The notes under the pieces: model-generated
Database searches by the model: none
What the model saw: the letters and a program-made list of their open reading frames with translations, nothing else
Told to the model about the DNA's origin: nothing
Translations under genes and position numbers: made by a program
Shown here: in pieces, positions 62,511 through 64,000 of the stretch
Layout of the letters: each line of letters starts with the position of its first letter
Numbering within the stretch: the stretch's first letter is position 1
DNA from: an uncultured Erysipelotrichaceae bacterium
GTDB taxonomy: Bacteria; Bacillota_I; Bacilli_A; Erysipelotrichales; Erysipelotrichaceae
Assembly (NCBI GenBank): GCA_945875435.1
Contig: CAMCKH010000001.1
Location: 62,001-126,000 of the forward strand
Direction: 5' to 3'
Length of the DNA stretch: 64,000 nucleotides

Positions 62511-63398
62511 ATGAATAACACATACAGAATTTTCAAAATTTTAGAAATACTGGTTAAATACACTAATGAAAATAAACCATTAAATACCAATCAAATTATT
62601 GATCATCTAAATAATAAATATGATATTTATGTAGAGAGAAAAACTGTTTATAGCGATATAAAAACATTAATAAATTTAGGTTATAATATTGAAAAAACAA
62701 ATAAAGGATATTATATATACGATTACTTTTTTAATATAAATGAAATCAAAATATTATTGGACGCATTAATGGATATTAATTTTTTAGATACTGATTTTAT
62801 CAATAAAATAAAAGATAAATTATATAATTTTATTGATTTTGAAAATCAAAAATTATTAAAAAAATATGATTTTATAAACCATAAAAAAGTAGATGATAAA
62901 TTAAAGTACTATATAGCTATAATTATAGACAGTTTAATTAAAAATACTTCTTTAATAATGGAAGAAAATATTATATTCCCCCATCACTTACACAGAAATA
63001 ATAATAAATACTACTTAATTTACCAATACGAAAATAATAATAAAATCTATTTCAAAAGAATAGACAGGATTAAAAATTTAAATTATTCAGATAAAGTTAA
63101 AAATTCTGAGGTAAATAAAGATTTAATAATTAAAATTTTAAAAAATCAAATAAATATGTATCAAGATGAGTTTATCAGAATAACTATTAAATTAAAAAAT
63201 TTAAAGTTAATTGAATTATTTTATGATGAGTTTGAAAATATAAACAAAGTATCAGACGATTTATTCGTAGTTAATGGATATGACAATAAATTGTTTTATA
63301 GTAAATTGTTGTTGTTTAAAAATGATATTGAAATTCTAAAACCATTGAATTTAAAGGAAAATTATCTAAATTATTTAAAAGATATTATAACTGCTTAA
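62511..63398 (+). CDS. HTH/WYL-domain transcriptional regulator
   Basis: A 295-aa regulator. The N-terminus is a winged HTH of the HTH_11/DeoR type (LNTNQIIDHLNNKYDIYVER, then KTVYSDIKTLINLGYNIE), followed by a WYL domain (FPHHLHRNNNKYYLIYQYEN, then FKRIDRIKNL, where YYL stands for WYL). WYL domains bind nucleic acid or small ligands and are common regulators of defence loci, which fits its place 0.7 kb from the R-M locus, though it may only control the divergent membrane gene. Convergent with the aminotransferase, overlapping it by 14 bp. Confidence 0.82.
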   Translation: MNNTYRIFKILEILVKYTNENKPLNTNQIIDHLNNKYDIYVERKTVYSDIKTLINLGYNIEKTNKGYYIYDYFFNINEIKILLDALMDINFLDTDFINKIKDKLYNFIDFENQKLLKKYDFINHKKVDDKLKYYIAIIIDSLIKNTSLIMEENIIFPHHLHRNNNKYYLIYQYENNNKIYFKRIDRIKNLNYSDKVKNSEVNKDLIIKILKNQINMYQDEFIRITIKLKNLKLIELFYDEFENINKVSDDLFVVNGYDNKLFYSKLLLFKNDIEILKPLNLKENYLNYLKDIITA

Positions 63399-64000
63399 TT
63401 TTTTCTAACATTCTTTTAATTCTAACAAGACCTTCTTTTATTTCCTCAATACTATAGGCGTAAGAAATTCTAATATAATTTTTAAAAGGTTTTCCATAAA
63501 ACTCACCCGGAACAACAAGTAAATTTTCTTCTTTTGCTAATCTTTTGGCAAATTCTAAACCATCAATCCCTAAACAAGAAACGTTAGGAAAAACATAAAA
63601 AGCACCTTCTGGATAATGAGTTGAAAGTCCTATTTCATTTAAACTTTCCACCAAATAATTTCTTCTTCTTTCAAACTCATTTTTCATTTTATAGACTTCA
63701 TTTTGACAATATTTAACTGCTGCAATTCCTGCAAATTGAGAAATACTGTTAGCAGAAATAGCACTGTAACTATGAATTAAATTAATAGCTTTTATAAGTT
63801 CTAAGTCAGCACAAAGATACCCCAATCTCCATCCAGTCATTGCAAAAGCCTTACTAAAACCTGAAATTAAAATTACATTATTTTTTATCATCTCGTTATT
63901 AGCAACACTATAATGATTTTTTTCGTATGTTAATTCAGCGTATATTTCATCAGCTATTACTAAAATATCATTTTCTTTAATTATAGATGCGATTTCATCA
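63385..64000 (-). CDS. PLP-dependent aminotransferase class I/II (5' end outside window)
   Basis: The frame is open to base 64000, so the N-terminal part is missing. Visible: IADEIYAELTYE (Asp that holds the pyridine N), SGFSKAFAMTGWRLGY (PLP Lys in SGFSKAF), and the ending NYIRISYAYSIEEIKEGLVR with the substrate Arg. This matches the aspartate/aromatic aminotransferase or PatA group. About 205 of roughly 390 residues are present. The internal ATG at 63891 is not the true start. Confidence 0.88.
   Translation of the reverse strand, partial: DEIASIIKENDILVIADEIYAELTYEKNHYSVANNEMIKNNVILISGFSKAFAMTGWRLGYLCADLELIKAINLIHSYSAISANSISQFAGIAAVKYCQNEVYKMKNEFERRRNYLVESLNEIGLSTHYPEGAFYVFPNVSCLGIDGLEFAKRLAKEENLLVVPGEFYGKPFKNYIRISYAYSIEEIKEGLVRIKRMLEKIKQL

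Overview
The window is a very AT-rich stretch of a walled, low-G+C Bacillota chromosome, most likely class Bacilli. It has cell-wall genes (murG, murB, divIB, ddl), a Gram-positive housekeeping order (smc-ftsY-ylxM, nusB-xseA-xseB-ispA-recN, asp23-fakA), a valine T-box and strong Shine-Dalgarno sites, and a ComK-like protein points to Bacilli. A Gemella-like or Erysipelotrichia-like host fits, but I cannot fix the genus. No rRNA, tRNA, CRISPR array or insertion sequence was seen.

Layout. 1-4.5 kb (+): a cupin regulator tail, then potABCD (polyamine uptake) with an unusually long PotA. 4.5-6.8 kb: a membrane protein, agaS and an orphan mannose-type EIIA. 6.9-20.4 kb (+): M18 aminopeptidase, HAD phosphatase, murG-murB-divIB, asp23-fakA, smc-ftsY-ylxM, ackA, nrnA, HU. 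20.5-32.4 kb (-): one long operon-like run reading ktrB-ktrA-lspA-rluD-rhomboid-dCMP deaminase-nusB-xseA-xseB-ispA-(degenerate dxs)-recN-xer. 32.5-36.2 kb: ComK-like protein, MoaF-like protein, uracil permease with a structured leader, and a divergent marR-degV pair. 36.2-46 kb (-): ddl-deoD-PucR-like-nupOPQ-two M16 peptidases-ffh. 46-50.1 kb (-): msmK-type ATPase and valS under a T-box.

The accessory region is 50.2-61.9 kb, all on the minus strand. It holds a type I restriction-modification locus (hsdM-rhuM-hsdS modules-hsdR) and a small ABC exporter operon. The hsdS region carries three target-recognition modules separated by three kinds of simple repeat: a 12-bp repeat in the spacer, a tract of 8 G, and a GCAC tetranucleotide. 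Adding one G joins modules 1 and 2 into a full-length subunit, and adding one GCAC unit joins module 2 to module 3. This looks like a multi-state phase-variable specificity switch. The ABC ATPase gene begins with an in-frame copy of the hsdM promoter, ribosome site and first 34 codons, from a 181-bp duplication that now brackets the R-M locus. The exporter operon is itself flanked by direct repeats.

Other notable points: an intact ORF in the dxs position that is clearly DXS-derived but has lost the thiamine-diphosphate motifs; several promoters whose -10 lies only 6-8 nt before an ATG with no ribosome site (probable leaderless mRNAs for murG, nusB, ktrB and a WYL regulator); and FakA (12.1 kb) and DegV/FakB (35.3 kb) as likely partners in fatty-acid phosphorylation. 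The window ends in a WYL regulator and the C-terminal two thirds or so of an aminotransferase that runs off the edge.
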